A stretch of 12,131 bases of DNA from CAYNFH01 sp964396385. Lineage in GTDB: Bacteria; Armatimonadota; Chthonomonadetes; Chthonomonadales; CAJBBX01. Of this stretch, positions 1 through 6,884 are shown piece by piece. The first letter of the stretch is position 1. Each line of letters starts with the position of its first letter. The notes beneath the pieces were generated by a model that was given only the letters and a program-made list of their open reading frames with translations, did no database searches and had not been told where the DNA came from. Where the stretch lies: NCBI GenBank assembly GCA_964396385.1, contig CAYNFH010000196.1, positions 1 through 12,131 of the forward strand. Direction: 5' to 3'. A program made the translations under genes and the position numbers.

Positions 1-195
1 AACGCCATTGACGAATGGTTTCCCTCCCGGCCACCGGAGGGAGCGACACTGAACGCCACCGACACGTTCGATGCGCCGACGCAGGTGTTCCACGGGGTGC
101 AGCACGTGAAGCTGCACGTCGGCCGTGTGCAGGTGACCATCGGCGAGGACTTGCTGTTCCAGGGGACGGTGGAGTACTACGAGGCGCCGAGCTGA
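1..195 (+). CDS. C-terminal 64 residues of an unrecognised protein (5' truncated by window)
   Basis: Frame 1 is open from the first base to a TGA at 193-195. It reads as a soluble, beta-strand-like tail with alternating hydrophobic residues (for example QVTIGEDLLFQGTVEYYEAP) and no membrane segment. I do not recognise the family. The next gene is a GH25 muramidase without signal peptide, which in phages is often preceded by tail or holin genes, so a phage-derived origin is possible but nothing in these 64 residues proves it. A GC hairpin begins at the base after the stop. Confidence that this is coding rests on the clean frame, protein-like composition and a following intergenic gap. Confidence 0.55.
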   Translation, partial: NAIDEWFPSRPPEGATLNATDTFDAPTQVFHGVQHVKLHVGRVQVTIGEDLLFQGTVEYYEAPS

Positions 196-223
196 GGTTG
201 GCCGAAGGTACGGGTTGCCAACC
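196..223 (+). terminator. Hairpin immediately after the first stop codon (possible terminator or transcript 3' end)
   Basis: GGTTGGC at 196-202 and GCCAACC at 217-223 are perfect 7-bp inverted repeats around a 14-nt loop, starting at the base after the TGA. No T-run follows, so this is not a classical intrinsic terminator. It could protect a 3' end or assist termination. Confidence 0.3.
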
Positions 224-239
224 GCTCCGTTAGCTCGGC

Positions 240-256
240 GGGAGCCTCGCGCTCCC
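240..256 (+). terminator. Compact GC hairpin in the gap before the muramidase
   Basis: GGGAGC (240-245), a 5-nt loop and GCTCCC (251-256) form a perfect 6-bp, nearly all-GC stem. It lies 44 bases after the upstream stop and 87 bases before the GH25 start. The lack of a following T-tract argues against a canonical intrinsic terminator. Confidence 0.3.
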
Positions 257-294
257 CACAATCTGCGTCAGAGTGCAGGTGTTGGAAAAGGTGC

Positions 295-304
295 ACCGAT
301 CGGT
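295..304. promoter_or_regulatory. 10-bp palindrome upstream of the muramidase gene
   Basis: ACCGATCGGT is a perfect palindrome 39 bases before the GH25 start, in the only sizeable gap at this end of the window. The position suits an operator, but a 10-bp palindrome can occur by chance in GC-rich DNA. I could not identify convincing -35/-10 elements beside it. Confidence 0.15.
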
Positions 305-343
305 ACAGAGAAGTCGGCCAGCCGGAGAGGAAGAGGAATAGCG

Positions 344-976
344 ATGCAGACCCAAGCAGAGAACTACGCAGTTGGTATCGATGTGGCGCACTTTGATGGG
401 GAGGTGGATTGGGCGGCGGTGCTTGAGGGCGGCTGGTCGTTCGGGTTCGCCAAGGCCACGGAGGGTGCCTCGTTCGTCGATCCTCTTTTCTCCCGCAACT
501 GGGAGCAGATGGGCGGGGGGGCCACGCGCGGGGCGTACCACTTCTTCCGGGCCTCCGTAGACGCGGAGCAGCAGGCGCGGCACTTTCTCAAGACCGTGCA
601 GTTTGCGCCTACCGACCTGCCGGCTGCGCTGGACGTGGAGGTGACAGACGGGGTAAGCGGTGAGGCGCTGGTTGTGGCCGTGCGTTGCTGGCTCAACGTT
701 GTCGCCTCGCAAACCGGGCGTAGTCCCATCATCTATACCGGCCCCTCCTTCTGGTCCACCAACCTGGATGACAGCTTCGGCGCGTACCCGCTCTGGATCG
801 CCCACTACACCCCGGCATCTCAGCCGCGGATACCGGTGGGCTGGAGCGACTGGAGATTCTGGCAGTATGCCGGCGGTGAGTCGGGACAGGTCCATGTACC
901 GGGCGTAACCGGAGGTGTGGATGCGGACCGGTTCAATGGATCTCATGAGGAGCTGGTGGCGCGGTTTGGATTGTGA
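344..976 (+). CDS. Glycoside hydrolase family 25 (lysozyme/muramidase)
   Basis: A 210-residue GH25-type N-acetylmuramidase, which cleaves the MurNAc-GlcNAc bond of peptidoglycan. The motifs follow family order: GIDVAHFDG (Asp13), FAKATEG, a GAYHFFR core strand, the catalytic ALDVEV pair (Asp97, Glu99), IIYTGPSFW, LWIAHY, WQYAGG, and a terminal GVDADRFNG (Asp193). These acidic residues correspond to the catalytic cluster of Cpl-1-like enzymes. The domain fills the whole protein, with no signal peptide, membrane anchor or wall-binding repeats, which resembles a holin-dependent phage endolysin more than a secreted autolysin. I chose ATG 344 because a purine-rich GGAGAGGAAGAGG stretch lies just upstream and the GH25 fold starts ten residues in. 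TTG 215 would add 43 arginine-rich residues across both hairpins. Confidence 0.9.
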   Translation: MQTQAENYAVGIDVAHFDGEVDWAAVLEGGWSFGFAKATEGASFVDPLFSRNWEQMGGGATRGAYHFFRASVDAEQQARHFLKTVQFAPTDLPAALDVEVTDGVSGEALVVAVRCWLNVVASQTGRSPIIYTGPSFWSTNLDDSFGAYPLWIAHYTPASQPRIPVGWSDWRFWQYAGGESGQVHVPGVTGGVDADRFNGSHEELVARFGL

Positions 977-989
977 TGGCTGCCGCCTA

Positions 990-1020
990 CTGACCCCTGC
1001 AGGCGCCGGGCGGATATAAT
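990..1020 (+). promoter_or_regulatory. Probable sigma70-type promoter for mobA-moaC
   Basis: A perfect TATAAT lies at 1015-1020. A CTGACC element at 990-995 matches the -35 consensus at four of six positions, with a 19-bp spacer, which is longer than ideal. The predicted start of transcription, near 1027, leaves a short leader before ATG 1046. The -10 box overlaps the upstream in-frame ATG at 1019, which argues against using that start. Confidence 0.55.
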
Positions 1021-1045
1021 GGGAGAACGGGAAGGGGTATGGCGG

Positions 1046-1621
1046 ATGGTCGGGATTGTGCTTGCCGGCGGAGGAAGCACCCGCATGGGCCGGGATAAGG
1101 CGCTGCTGGACTGGGGCGGACGGCCGCTCCTGGAGCACGTGTGCGCGCGGCTCTCGGAGGTCGCCGAGCAGATTATTGTCGTTGCCGATAGCGCGGAGAA
1201 GTACCGCCTGAGGGACGCACGCGTGGTAGGGGATCGGCATCCAGGCGACGGTCCGCTGGGTGGGCTCATCACGGGGCTGGCCGCGGCGAAGGGGGAGCGC
1301 GCTGTGTGCGTGGCGTGCGACATGCCGTTTATCGAGCCGCGCCTGCTCTCCCATCTTGCGAGGGAGTGTTCTGGCTGCGATGCCGCCTTCGCGGAGCTTG
1401 GCGGGCACCTGGAGCCGCTATGCGCGGCGTACGACCCGGCGTGCGCGGTCCGGCTGGAGCGGCAGTTTGCCGGGGGAGTACGTTCTCTCCAACAGGCCGT
1501 GCGCACAATGAATATCCGAGTGCTCGGGGAGCAGGAAATCTGCCGCTATGACCCCGAGCTTCGATCTTTCCTGAGCGTGAACTCCCCGGCGGAATACGAG
1601 GCGGCATTGGCGCGGCGATGA
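1046..1621 (+). CDS. mobA: Molybdenum cofactor guanylyltransferase MobA
   Basis: A 191-residue nucleotidyltransferase that transfers GMP from GTP to molybdopterin to make the guanine dinucleotide cofactor in the cytoplasm. Visible motifs: the loop LAGGGSTRMGRDK (residues 6-18) that binds GTP phosphates, GDGPLGGL near residues 67-74, the metal-binding CDMPF with Asp92, LEPLCAAY, and the C-terminal SVNSPAEY. Length is normal for MobA (about 190-200). ATG 1046 is preferred: GAAGGGG at 1031-1037 gives 8-nt spacing and the protein then begins MVGIVLAGGG, as in the family. ATG 1019 would overlap the TATAAT. The stop overlaps the moaC start as ATGA, indicating translational coupling. Related NTP transferases such as MocA are possible, but the short length and moaC neighbour favour MobA. 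Confidence 0.92.
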   Translation: MVGIVLAGGGSTRMGRDKALLDWGGRPLLEHVCARLSEVAEQIIVVADSAEKYRLRDARVVGDRHPGDGPLGGLITGLAAAKGERAVCVACDMPFIEPRLLSHLARECSGCDAAFAELGGHLEPLCAAYDPACAVRLERQFAGGVRSLQQAVRTMNIRVLGEQEICRYDPELRSFLSVNSPAEYEAALARR

Positions 1622-2091
1622 GCGACCTTACGCATCTGGACGAGCATGGCAACGCCCGCATGGTGGACGTGGGCGCGAAAGAGGAGACCCGTCGCGAGGC
1701 CGTGGCGCGTGGCGCGATCTTGCTCGCGCCCGAAACCATCCAGCTATTGCGGGACGGAAGTCTGCCCAAGGGGGACGCGCTGGCGGCGGCACGAATCGCG
1801 GGCATCATGGCCGCCAAGCGCACATCCGAGCTGATCCCGCTCTGCCACCCACTGCCCATCACACGCGCCTCGGTGGACCTCACCGTGCTGGATGACCGCG
1901 TGGAGATAGAGGCAACCGTGGCCGTGACGGGCCGGACCGGCGTGGAGATGGAAGCGCTGACGGCCGTATCGGTCGCCGCGCTGACCGTGTACGACATGGT
2001 CAAGGCGGTCGACCGCGGGGCCGTGATCACGGACATTCGATTGGAGTCCAAGAGCGGGGGAAAGTCCGGGGAGTACCGGAGAGACGGATAG
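1618..2091 (+). CDS. moaC: Cyclic pyranopterin monophosphate synthase MoaC
   Basis: A 157-residue enzyme that, after MoaA, converts 3',8-cyclo-7,8-dihydro-GTP into cyclic pyranopterin monophosphate, the first stable molybdopterin precursor. Full-length family motifs are present: HLDEHGNARMVDVGAK at the N-terminus, LPKGDALAAARIAGI with Lys51, KRTSELIPLCHPLPIT with His77, GVEMEALTAVSVAALTVYDM, and Asp126 and Lys129 in YDMVKAVD. These align with E. coli MoaC active-site residues Lys51, His77, Asp128 and Lys131 (from memory). It ends LESKSGGKSGEY, as usual. The start overlaps the mobA stop by 4 bases, so translation is probably coupled. moaA, moaD and moaE are not in the window and must lie elsewhere. 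Confidence 0.97.
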   Translation: MSDLTHLDEHGNARMVDVGAKEETRREAVARGAILLAPETIQLLRDGSLPKGDALAAARIAGIMAAKRTSELIPLCHPLPITRASVDLTVLDDRVEIEATVAVTGRTGVEMEALTAVSVAALTVYDMVKAVDRGAVITDIRLESKSGGKSGEYRRDG

Positions 2092-2095
2092 AGAG

Positions 2096-2123
2096 CAGGT
2101 TACAGGGTACAGGGGACAGGTTG
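2096..2123 (+). repeat. Four tandem degenerate heptamers (CAGGKKA) between moaC and the GH116 gene
   Basis: Five bases after the moaC TAG come CAGGTTA, CAGGGTA, CAGGGGA and CAGGTTG, four 7-nt units in exact register that vary only at positions 5-7. The tract ends 42 bases before the preferred GH116 start. It is one of four short-tandem-repeat tracts in this part of the window and shares the 7-nt period of two others. No promoter consensus is visible inside it. Confidence 0.75.
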
Positions 2124-2165
2124 GGGGTACCCCGAGGAGCATTGAAGGGGCGGGCAGAGACAGAC

Positions 2166-5100
2166 ATGCCGAGGAATTGTGGTTGCGCGGGCGGCTGCGG
2201 TCCGGACGGGGTGACGCGGCGAGAGTTCATCTCCCTGGCTGGCGTGGGGACGGCGGCAGCCGTGCTCGCCGGGCCGAGCTGGGCGCGGTGGGTGGCGGCT
2301 CAGGACTCCGGGCTGGCGGACTGGAAGCGCTCCCTCCACGGGCCGGCGGCTCCGCGGGTTTATACCTCCGATAAGCACACAGACGCCCGCATGCACCTGG
2401 GCGGCATCGGGACCGGCAACTTCGCTATGGGGCCGGACGGCCGGTTCACCACCTGGCAGCTCTTCAACACGCTCCGGGACGGGCACGTGCCGCTGTTCTT
2501 CGGAATCAAGGCCGGCGCGGCCGCGAAGCTGCTGCAGACCACCGGCGGGCCGGACCTGCCGCGCATCGCCCGGATCGAGATGAGCGGCGAGTATCCCGTC
2601 GCCACGCTCCGCTACCTGGACCCGGACCTTCCCGTTCATGTGGAGATGTCGGCGTTCAGCCCCTTTGCGCCACTGGACACGCGGCTCTCCTCCATGCCGG
2701 CCGCCTGCTTTCTATTCAAGGTGACAAATCCCACCCAGCAGCCCCAAACGGTGTCCCTGCTGGCTATGATGCAGAACCCGGTGGGTTACGACGCGATGGG
2801 AGTCCCGATCAGCTTCAACTCCGTCGGATTTAACACGGCGGAGGAGCGGCTGACCCCGGAGCACCCGAACTTCGGGGGGAATGTGAATGAGGTTGAGATT
2901 GCGAGAGGGGGGGAGGGGGAGAAGGGGAGAAGGGGAGAAGCGGACGCCTTAACCATGCTGCACATGCGGGCGGAAGCGGTGCCGGAGTGGACGCTGGACC
3001 GTCCTCTTCGGCTCTTTACGAACCTGGACGCGGCGGCGTTGAATACGTACCCCTTCGAGCGGCCGACGAACCTGAGGGTGGAGGGCCTGGAGCAGCTTTC
3101 CGCAACGCCCAACACGGAACGCCCAGCGGCGGCAACCATCATCCTGTTGGAGGATGCATCCACCAGTATGGCAGAGCCGACTCTCCGTGCTGTGCGCGAC
3201 GCGGTTGAGGCGGGAGCGACGCTCGTGTTCGCCGGCACGCACCAGGCGCTCCTGAGGCTCTACGGGGACGTAACGCAGGGCAAACCGCTGGACAAGCGCG
3301 CGCTGAGGCCGGACTTGGTGTTCGAAGACTTCGAGCAGGGATATGGCCGGTGGAGAGTGGAAGGGACCGCGTTCGGCACACAGCCAGCCCACGGCACTCT
3401 GCCTGGACAGCAGGAGGTGTCCGGCTTTCTCGGCCACGGGCTGGTGAACTCGTTCGTCGGCGGGGACGACACGACCGGCAAGCTGATCAGCCAGCCATTC
3501 ACGATAGAGCGGCGCTACATCCGGTTCCTGGTGGGCGGCGGCTCCCATCCCGGCACACAGGTACGACTGGTTGTGGATGGAAAGGTGGTTCGCGCGGCCT
3601 CCGGACGGAACGATGAGCGGCTGATGCCCGCCACGTGGGACGTCCGGGAGTTTGCCGGCAAGCAGGCGCACATCGAGATCGTGGACGAGGCACATGGCGG
3701 CTGGGGCCACATAAACGTGGACCAGATCGAGTTCGCGGACCTGCCGGTGACGGTCGGCACTCTGGGGCTGCTCGATGAGCTCCTGCCCCCTCGGTTCAAT
3801 GATCCCCGCGGGGCAAGGGAGCGGCCGGTAGGTCGAGGAAGCGTGGTGCTGGCTGAAGGCTCCATCCTGTCTCCGCACGAGGTGGAGCTGTTCGGCGCCA
3901 GACGACGCGCATACCGTGCACTCGCGGAGATCTCCGGACTCCGTGCTCAGGTAGTCACCGGCGTCCCGCCGAAGTCACCCGGTTTCGGAACGCTTACGCT
4001 TGCAACGAGCGGCACTCGACAGAGCGCTGAGCCGAATGCTCGGGATTGGAGGGCCATCTGGGAGGCTTTTGCTCAGGGCGGCCGGGTCCAGCCCAGTACG
4101 AGCGGAGCAGGTCCCTCGCCGGAAGGCCAGACGGTCATCGCCGCGCTGGCATCGGAGACTCAGGTACCGGCGGGCAAGAGTGTGGAGGTGCCGTTCTTCC
4201 TCACCTGGCGCTATCCCAACAGGTACAACAGCGCGGGGCAGTGGATCGGCAGCCACTACTGCACGGAATGGTCCGACGCCAGAGCCGTGATGCGCGAGCT
4301 GATCGCCCACTTTCCGGCCATTCGGGAGAAGACGGAGCGGTTCCGCAATACCTTCTACGACAGCACGCTGCCCTACTGGCTGCTGGACTGCCTCACTTCC
4401 CAGATGTCCACCATCCGGCATGTGGGAGTGCTATTCCGCATCGCCAACGGAGACACGTACGGTTGGGAGGGCTCAAACGGCTGCTGCGAGCCGACCTGTA
4501 CGCACGTGTGGGGCTATGAGCAGACGCTGGCGCGGATTTTCCCGGACCTTGAGCGCGACATGCGCCGCATCGACTATAAACGCCAGCAGGGGCCGGATGG
4601 CGGAATCCACAACCGCACGGACATTCCCTCGCCCCCCCATCCCAGCGGGGAGCGGCCTTTCAGCGACGGCCACGCTAGTTGCGTGCTCAAAGCCTACCGG
4701 GAAGCGCTCAACCATCCTGACGATGGATGGCTGCGCGAATACTGGCCGAATATCAAACTGGCGGTGCAGTATCTTATTGGGCGCGACGCGGGCGGCGAGT
4801 TCGGTCAGGGCATCCTGGCGGACGAGCAGTGGAATACCTACGACAACGCAATCCACGGCGTCAACTCCTTCATCGGATCCTACTACCTGGCGGCGCTCCG
4901 AGCGGGGGAGGAGATGGCGCTCCGCATGGGCGACGCCGCCTTTGCGGACCGATGCCGCACCATCTTCGAGCGGGGTAGAGACAACCTGGTGAAGCGATGC
5001 TGGAACGGGCAGTATTTCTTCCAGGACCTTCCGGACTACCGGTCCCGGTCGGGAGAGTACGGTCCGGGCTGCCTGAGCGACCAGCTTATCGGCCAGTGGT

Positions 5101-5855
5101 GGGCGCACCAGTTAGACCTGGGCTACCTGCTGCCGAAAGAGCACGTTCAAAAGGCGATGCGTTCGGTGTTCGCCAACAACTGGCTGCCGGACTTCTCCCG
5201 CTTCCAGCACAACTGGAGGAAGTTCGCGGGCGGCAAGGACCGGGGCCTCCTCATCTGCACGTGGCCGCGGGGAGGCCGGCCGCAGAACACCATTCCCTAT
5301 GTGGACGAGGTCTGGACGGGAGTGGAGTACCAGGTGGCGGCGCACCTGAGCTACGAGGGGCACGTCGATGAGGCATTCGCAATCGTCAAAGGCGCCCGGG
5401 ACCGCTATGATGGCGTGCCTCGACCTCCCATCCCGCGCAACCCGTGGAACGAAATAGAGTGCGGTGGCCATTACGCGCGCGCCATGTCCTCCTGGTCGCT
5501 CCTGCTGGCCCTGAGCGGCTTCCACTACGACGGCCCGGGCCAGAAGCTGCGGTTCATGCCGAGGTACACGCCGGAGCGCTTCCAGGCGTTCTTCACGGGG
5601 CCGGAGGGGTGGGGCACGCTGCGGCAGACTCGGCGTGGGAAGACTCAGCGCAATGAGATCATCGTGGCGGAGGGCCGGTTCGCGGTGCGCACGCTGCGGC
5701 TGGATGCTTCCCATCCTCCAAAGCGCGTCCGGGTCACGCTCGGATCCGAGCCTGTAGCGGCTGCCATGAAGCAGGTAATGGAGGAACTCGTGGTGGAGCT
5801 TGGCGTGCCGGCCGTAGTGGAGCCGGGCAAGAGGCTGGTCTTTGTGCTGGGATGA
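2166..5855 (+). CDS. Tat-exported GH116 (GBA2/DUF608-type) glycoside hydrolase with nested insertion
   Basis: A 1229-residue protein, probably an extracytoplasmic beta-glycosidase of the GBA2/TxGH116 family. The N-terminus carries a twin-arginine signal, TRREFISLAG (Arg18-Arg19), then a hydrophobic stretch ending near WVAA. The N-terminal beta domain starts at LGGIGTGN (78-85). It is interrupted at about 245-604 by an amidotransferase-like segment (IILLEDA...ATLVFAGTHQALLRLYG, about 319-371) and a levanase-type beta-sandwich (FEDFEQGYGRW to GGWGHINVDQIEF, about 386-525), then resumes at PGFGTLTLATS. The (alpha/alpha)6 catalytic part runs from about 720 to 1130. Glu768 in GWEGSNG is the likely nucleophile, CTHVWGYEQ follows, and Asp893 in QWNTYDNAIHG is the likely acid/base, both inferred from family position. 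ATG 2166 places the RR motif normally; TTG 2121 and TTG 2142 are alternatives, and no strong ribosome-binding site decides. The substrate is unknown. Confidence 0.88.
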   Translation: MPRNCGCAGGCGPDGVTRREFISLAGVGTAAAVLAGPSWARWVAAQDSGLADWKRSLHGPAAPRVYTSDKHTDARMHLGGIGTGNFAMGPDGRFTTWQLFNTLRDGHVPLFFGIKAGAAAKLLQTTGGPDLPRIARIEMSGEYPVATLRYLDPDLPVHVEMSAFSPFAPLDTRLSSMPAACFLFKVTNPTQQPQTVSLLAMMQNPVGYDAMGVPISFNSVGFNTAEERLTPEHPNFGGNVNEVEIARGGEGEKGRRGEADALTMLHMRAEAVPEWTLDRPLRLFTNLDAAALNTYPFERPTNLRVEGLEQLSATPNTERPAAATIILLEDASTSMAEPTLRAVRDAVEAGATLVFAGTHQALLRLYGDVTQGKPLDKRALRPDLVFEDFEQGYGRWRVEGTAFGTQPAHGTLPGQQEVSGFLGHGLVNSFVGGDDTTGKLISQPFTIERRYIRFLVGGGSHPGTQVRLVVDGKVVRAASGRNDERLMPATWDVREFAGKQAHIEIVDEAHGGWGHINVDQIEFADLPVTVGTLGLLDELLPPRFNDPRGARERPVGRGSVVLAEGSILSPHEVELFGARRRAYRALAEISGLRAQVVTGVPPKSPGFGTLTLATSGTRQSAEPNARDWRAIWEAFAQGGRVQPSTSGAGPSPEGQTVIAALASETQVPAGKSVEVPFFLTWRYPNRYNSAGQWIGSHYCTEWSDARAVMRELIAHFPAIREKTERFRNTFYDSTLPYWLLDCLTSQMSTIRHVGVLFRIANGDTYGWEGSNGCCEPTCTHVWGYEQTLARIFPDLERDMRRIDYKRQQGPDGGIHNRTDIPSPPHPSGERPFSDGHASCVLKAYREALNHPDDGWLREYWPNIKLAVQYLIGRDAGGEFGQGILADEQWNTYDNAIHGVNSFIGSYYLAALRAGEEMALRMGDAAFADRCRTIFERGRDNLVKRCWNGQYFFQDLPDYRSRSGEYGPGCLSDQLIGQWWAHQLDLGYLLPKEHVQKAMRSVFANNWLPDFSRFQHNWRKFAGGKDRGLLICTWPRGGRPQNTIPYVDEVWTGVEYQVAAHLSYEGHVDEAFAIVKGARDRYDGVPRPPIPRNPWNEIECGGHYARAMSSWSLLLALSGFHYDGPGQKLRFMPRYTPERFQAFFTGPEGWGTLRQTRRGKTQRNEIIVAEGRFAVRTLRLDASHPPKRVRVTLGSEPVAAAMKQVMEELVVELGVPAVVEPGKRLVFVLG
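2916..2939 (+). repeat. Three perfect GGGGAGAA octamers in frame inside the GH116 gene
   Basis: Three identical 8-nt units lie at 2916-2923, 2924-2931 and 2932-2939, preceded by a G/A-rich run from 2904. Twenty-four bases encode eight charged residues (within GGEGEKGRRGEAD, roughly residues 247-259) at the point where the ordinary GH116 N-terminal domain gives way to the long insertion. The local composition (purines only) is unlike the surrounding gene. One unit more or less would shift the frame; three units would not. Confidence 0.8.
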
Positions 5856-5869
5856 AGGTTGAAGGTTGA
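5852..5869 (+). CDS. Possible five-codon minicistron (MKVEG) bridging GH116 and priA
   Basis: ATG at 5852 overlaps the GH116 stop as ATGA and reads MKVEG before TGA at 5867-5869. That stop overlaps the in-frame priA start codon TTG 5866-5868 as TTGA. Such overlaps are typical of termination-reinitiation coupling. The reading frame is a consequence of the heptamer repeat, so it may have no selected function. No evidence of translation can be seen from sequence alone. Confidence 0.3.
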   Translation: MKVEG

Positions 5870-5880
5870 AGGTTGAAGGT
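5852..5880 (+). repeat. Heptamer tract (A/T)TGAAGG x4 spanning the GH116 stop and the priA start
   Basis: ATGAAGG (5852-5858) is followed by three exact TTGAAGG units at 5859, 5866 and 5873, plus a trailing T. The first unit contains the GH116 stop (TGA 5853-5855) within an ATGA. Each unit supplies a start-like codon (ATG/TTG) and a GAAGG ribosome-binding core. Because the period is 7, the GAAGG of one unit sits exactly 7 nt before the start codon two units later, which is near-ideal spacing. Confidence 0.85.
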
Positions 5881-6884
5881 AGTGAGACCGGGAGCCTCTG
5901 GGAGGAGCTTGCGGAGACTCCGGTTGCGGAGGTGGTGGTCGACGTCGACGCGCCGGAGCTCCTTCCCACGTACTCCTACCGCATCCCTCCTCATCTGGGC
6001 TCCTCCATCGTGGTAGGCGCCTGCGTCCACGTACCGTTCGGCGGGCGCGAGACGTTGGGCTACGTCCTCAAGCTGCGCATGATCCCCTCCTCGGATCCCC
6101 TGAATGTGCGTCTGCGAGACGTTCTCGCCGTGGTAGAGGGCGCCGTTACCTTTACGGAGGAGCAGGCCTCGGCCGCCCGTTGGATAGCGGACCGGTATGT
6201 CTGCGACCTTCCGGCTGCGGTGCGCCTCGTGGCTCCCGCCGCGCTGGGCGCACGGGTGGTTACCACGGTGAGCCTGGTGGACGAGGCGATTTCGGAGAGT
6301 ACGCTGGGGGGCGGCCCGGTTCAATCCCACATCGTGGCGACGCTCAAACGACTTGGGGGTTCCGCGGAGCTGGAAACGCTGCGGAAAGCCGCCAACGTCT
6401 CTGCGTTCACGGGCAGCTATGCCGCGCTCCTGAGGAAGGGCGTCATCGTGGAGAAGCGGGAGGTCTCGCGTGCCCGCACCGTGGCCCGCACCGTGCGTGC
6501 CTACGCGTTGGGCAGCGCCGCGGACTCGCTCACCGGCCGAATGACGCCCGCGGGTACCCGGATACTGGAGGCGCTAGCGGAATATGAGCGCCGCAGCGAG
6601 GCTCCCGTGCTGCCCGAGAAGCTGCTGACCGCCGCTCAAGCCTCCGCCGGGGCGCTCAAGACGCTGGTGGACAAAGGCGCCGTGGAGGTACGCCAGATCT
6701 CCGTTCGCCGCGCCCCCACGACCGTACCCGCCCGCCGAAGCGCGCCGCCTCCGCTCACCCCCGGGCAGCGCGCGGCCACCGAGCACTTGGCACACCTCAT
6801 CGAGCAGGCGCCGGTCGTCGGTCGTCAGTCGTCAGTCGTCAGTCGCCAACCTTCCGACCTTCAACCTTCAACCTTCAACCTTCA
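5853..6884. repeat. Perfect 28-bp inverted repeat pair: 5853-5880 and 6857-6884
   Basis: The 28 bases at 5853-5880 (TGAAGGT repeated in 7-nt steps) are the exact reverse complement of 6857-6884. The arms are 976 bp apart and enclose roughly the first 330 codons of priA, including its DNA-binding domain. They could arise by spread of a common heptamer family in opposite orientations, and they offer a substrate for inversion or long-range RNA pairing. Confidence 0.8.

Noticed and set aside
977..1014. An intrinsic terminator after the muramidase gene
   Set aside because: Only an imperfect short stem (GCCTAC/GCAGGC) with no T-run could be drawn.
230..1408. A 392-codon open frame on the minus strand
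   Set aside because: It runs antisense across the GH25 gene and into mobA, both of which have clear family motifs. Its product is Arg/Pro/His-rich, typical of GC-rich shadow frames.
2121..2165. TTG 2121 (or TTG 2142) as the GH116 start
   Set aside because: These would place translation inside the repeat tract and add up to 15 non-signal-like residues. ATG 2166 gives a normal distance to the twin-arginine motif, although no strong ribosome-binding site settles it.
2949..3878. A 309-codon minus-strand frame within the GH116 gene
   Set aside because: Shadow frame of the GH116 gene with low-complexity composition and no recognisable domain.
5852..5880. Simple frame-switching in which any change in heptamer number would disrupt the priA frame
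   Set aside because: The in-frame TTG is always the penultimate unit counted from the 3' end, so a start with its own ribosome-binding site remains whatever the unit number. Only coupled initiation from the ATG would depend on parity.
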